This document shows, one piece after another, positions 6,140 to 7,387 of a stretch of 7,387 nucleotides of DNA. The notes below the pieces were generated by a model. It saw only the letters and a program-made list of their open reading frames with translations, was not told where the DNA came from and made no database searches. How positions within the stretch are numbered: the first letter of the stretch is position 1; each line of letters begins with the position of its first letter. The DNA is from Desulfoprunum sp. (GTDB lineage: Bacteria; Desulfobacterota; Desulfobulbia; Desulfobulbales; Desulfocapsaceae): NCBI GenBank assembly GCA_030696435.1, contig JAUYSF010000325.1:1-7387 (forward strand). Direction: 5' to 3'. The position numbers and the translations under genes were made by a program.

Positions 6140-6634
6140 TTAGGCTTCGACAGTCAACACCTTCAGGCAGGCATTTTCTCCGGCATGTTTGATCTCCAGG
6201 GAGGCCTTTTTGCCCATAATGCTCTCGAGGGCTCCGGCAAAAAAACCGTACATCATATTGCACAGAGATCCCTGCTGGGGGTGGCCGAAACGGAACAAGG
6301 CCTGACGGATCATGCAGTCACGGAAGACCAGAGAAACCTGTCTCGCACCGTTTTCAGTGACTGATACCAGCTCATGTTGATCCACTGGTTTGAAAGGTTC
6401 AAATCCCCAGAGGCAGCTGTTGGCCACCAGAATACGCCGCACCTCCTCAATGGCCTCCAAGAGATCATCGGTATGTCGTGCACCCTCTGAGAATTTTCTG
6501 CCGAGGTTACGGCCGGCCGACATCGTCATGCTGTTTGCGCCACGACCAAGAATCGGCTCTATCCCTGCCGAGAGAGCCGCCATGAAATTCATGGTTTCCT
6601 GCAGGGTGCGTCTCTTTTTCAACAATTCTTCCAC
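6140..6634 (-). CDS. V4R-like small protein 1 (first gene of the hydrogenase operon)
   Basis: A 164-aa soluble protein. The start is GTG at 6632-6634, because a strong GGAGGT (6642-6647) lies seven nt upstream; a TTG 13 codons earlier is not supported. The N-terminus is helical and basic (MEELLKKRRTLQETMNF). A central AGR motif (SAGRNLGRKF, about 39-48) is followed by Cys74, then Cys107 in DCMIR, Cys125 in SLCNMMYGFFAG and Cys156 in GENACLKVL. The stretch from Cys107 to the end aligns with the product of 3035-3508: CxIR to the next Cys is 18 residues in both, then 31 versus 30 residues to the last Cys, each next to a GE-x-C-like motif. The C-terminal half has V4R character. As promoter-proximal gene it may sense a ligand or redox state for the hydrogenase, or help assemble it; this is inference from position and domain shape. 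Confidence 0.82.
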   Translation of the reverse strand: MEELLKKRRTLQETMNFMAALSAGIEPILGRGANSMTMSAGRNLGRKFSEGARHTDDLLEAIEEVRRILVANSCLWGFEPFKPVDQHELVSVTENGARQVSLVFRDCMIRQALFRFGHPQQGSLCNMMYGFFAGALESIMGKKASLEIKHAGENACLKVLTVEA

Positions 6635-6689
6635 GTGCGTTACCTCCGTATACCTATATGTTACAGATTTCAATACGAACAGATACCGA

Positions 6690-6718
6690 ATTATTCAGAG
6701 TAAAAGACAACCTGCCAA
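6690..6718 (-). promoter_or_regulatory. sigma-70-type promoter of the hydrogenase operon
   Basis: On the minus strand TTGGCA (6718-6713, 5 of 6 matches to TTGACA) is followed by a 17-nt spacer and AATAAT (6695-6690, 5 of 6 matches to TATAAT). Transcription would start near 6683, giving a leader of about 50 nt that carries the GGAGGT ribosome site of the first gene. The spacing and match are the best in the upstream region. The nearby TGGCA is not followed by GC at sigma-54 spacing. Confidence 0.6.
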
Positions 6719-6818
6719 CTGACCACTCATTGCAGTTCAGGCACATCGAGCAATAAAGAGATATGATTTCCATCTCGTAGTTTAATGGGAGTCGTATACA
6801 AATACAAGGAAAAGATCT

Positions 6819-6848
6819 GAGAACAATTCTTTCTTGAGAATATATCTC
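6819..6848. repeat. imperfect dyad, possible operator upstream of the hydrogenase promoter
   Basis: Arms GAGAACAATTCT (6819-6830) and AGAATATATCTC (6837-6848) pair at 9 of 12 positions around a 6-nt spacer. It lies about 100 bp upstream of the -35 box, where an activator could bind. In AT-rich sequence such dyads also arise by chance. Confidence 0.25.
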
Positions 6849-7014
6849 ATGCAAAGAACTGATCTGCCTTGCCGGCTTAATAGTATTTAAAAAGTGCCAT
6901 TTATAAGGCGGTAAAAGAAATATTCGCCAAAGAGGATATGGATGGGGGGAAGAATAGGAATTCCTTCACTCAAAGAAAAAAACAGCTGGATTTAAACGAA
7001 ACTACTTATCCTGA

Positions 7015-7387
7015 TCATTTGCTCCAGCCGTGTTCACCGATCAGATCGACAAACCGGACACTGGCCAGATGAGAGACCGTAACCTGTCCCTGATCTTTGA
7101 TCACCAGATGCAATTCCTGGACATCCTGGTCGCCGACCGGTATCACCAGCCTGCCCTGATCGGCCAGTTGTTCGATAAGGGGCTGGGGAATCTCAGGTCC
7201 TCCGGCCGTGACGATGATCGCATCATAGGGCCTGAACTCGGGCCAGCCTAGAGTCCCGTCATCCAGCTTGGCGACGATATTATAGTAGCGGAGGGTCCCG
7301 AACAGTCTTCTGGCCCCGGCAAGAAGTGTATTGACCCGCTCAACAGTATAGACCCGCTCACAGAGCCGGGAGAGAATCGCTGCCTGA
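7015..7387 (-). CDS. pcm: protein-L-isoaspartate O-methyltransferase, C-terminal part (5' truncated)
   Basis: The minus-strand frame is open from the right edge to the TGA at 7015-7017, giving 123 visible residues; the start lies beyond the window. The enzyme methylates isoaspartyl residues with S-adenosylmethionine so that damaged proteins can be repaired. Visible family motifs are VYTVERVNTLLAGAR (the acidic loop binding the SAM ribose), DDGTLGWPE (normally GDGxxGW), YDAIIVTAGGPEIPQPLIEQL, GRLVIPVG, and the C-terminal VRFVDLIGEHGW. The order and spacing match E. coli Pcm closely. The first Gly of the GDG motif reads as Asp here, a mild departure. It points the same way as the hydrogenase operon but is separated by about 380 nt of non-coding sequence, so it is probably a separate unit. 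Confidence 0.92.
   Translation of the reverse strand, partial: QAAILSRLCERVYTVERVNTLLAGARRLFGTLRYYNIVAKLDDGTLGWPEFRPYDAIIVTAGGPEIPQPLIEQLADQGRLVIPVGDQDVQELHLVIKDQGQVTVSHLASVRFVDLIGEHGWSK

Larger units (their letters stand above)
6635..7014. other. AT-rich non-coding region upstream of the hydrogenase operon
   Basis: This 380-nt stretch lies between the end of the isoaspartate methyltransferase gene and the hydrogenase operon. It is clearly more AT-rich than the flanking genes and shows no credible coding frame: a 66-codon minus-strand frame (6654-6854) overlaps the promoter and has no ribosome site. It contains the operon promoter (6690-6718), an imperfect dyad at 6819-6848, and a 10-bp palindrome AGGAATTCCT at 6956-6965. 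I see no clear terminator for the methyltransferase gene, so some read-through into the operon is possible. Confidence 0.7.

Noticed and set aside
6703..6720. TTGGCAGGTTGTCTTTTA (minus strand) as a sigma-54 promoter
   Set aside because: The GG is not followed by GC at the required spacing; the same bases fit a sigma-70 -35 box with a matching -10 much better.
6654..6854. 66-codon minus-strand frame with a Cys-x2-Cys pair upstream of the operon
   Set aside because: It overlaps the best promoter, lacks a ribosome site and reads as AT-rich intergenic sequence.

Overview
The window is about 7.4 kb of bacterial DNA. All complete genes lie on the minus strand, and one truncated gene enters from the left edge on the plus strand. 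Three things suggest a strict anaerobe, most likely a sulfate- or sulfur-metabolising member of the Desulfobacterota (old Deltaproteobacteria): a cytosolic-type [NiFe] hydrogenase operon with no twin-arginine signal on its small subunit, a PutA/RocA-type aldehyde dehydrogenase whose C-terminal tail resembles those I recall from that group, and moderately GC-rich coding sequence with AT-rich spacers. The taxonomic call is an inference; the window contains no rRNA or other phylogenetic marker.

Layout. Positions 1-768 (+) hold the 3' part of an L-glutamate gamma-semialdehyde (P5C) dehydrogenase. A strong bidirectional terminator at 803-849 separates it from a convergent TauE/SafE-family permease (871-1668, -). 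A spacer follows (1669-1906) with a possible permease promoter and a 25-bp perfect inverted repeat. Next comes a small unrecognised protein of 143 aa (1907-2338, -) and a 235-nt gap with a possible promoter. The core of the window is a six-gene minus-strand operon (6634 down to 2574): V4R-like protein 1, hydrogenase small subunit, hydrogenase large subunit, 2[4Fe-4S] ferredoxin, V4R-like protein 2, hydrogenase maturation protease. It is preceded by a good sigma-70-type promoter (6690-6718) and a roughly 380-nt AT-rich non-coding region. The right edge carries the C-terminal part of protein-L-isoaspartate O-methyltransferase (7015-7387, -). That gene was found by reading the frame directly, because no start codon in that frame lies in the window.

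How the genes work together. The small subunit (310 aa, Cys-rich, MvhG/FrhG/HoxY-like) and the large subunit (472 aa, with CGVC and DPCLAC motifs) form a group-3-like cytosolic [NiFe] hydrogenase. The downstream protease has the residues expected for Ni-dependent trimming of the large subunit after His447. The small ferredoxin is the only electron-transfer partner encoded in the operon; no MvhD, HdrABC, FrhB or NAD-binding HoxFU genes are present. Tight spacing (TAATG and ATGA overlaps, 1-2 nt gaps) argues for coupled translation from the small subunit to the protease.

The most interesting feature is that the hydrogenase core is bracketed by two small proteins that are paralogues of each other. 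They share an AGR motif, a C-x-I-R motif and three Cys residues at almost identical spacing (18, then 30-31 residues), and their C-terminal halves look like V4R (4-vinyl-reductase-type small-ligand/metal-binding) domains. A standalone hydrogenase with a pair of V4R-like partners is the best candidate here for an under-described system, possibly a ligand- or redox-responsive hydrogenase or a dedicated assembly or sensing module.
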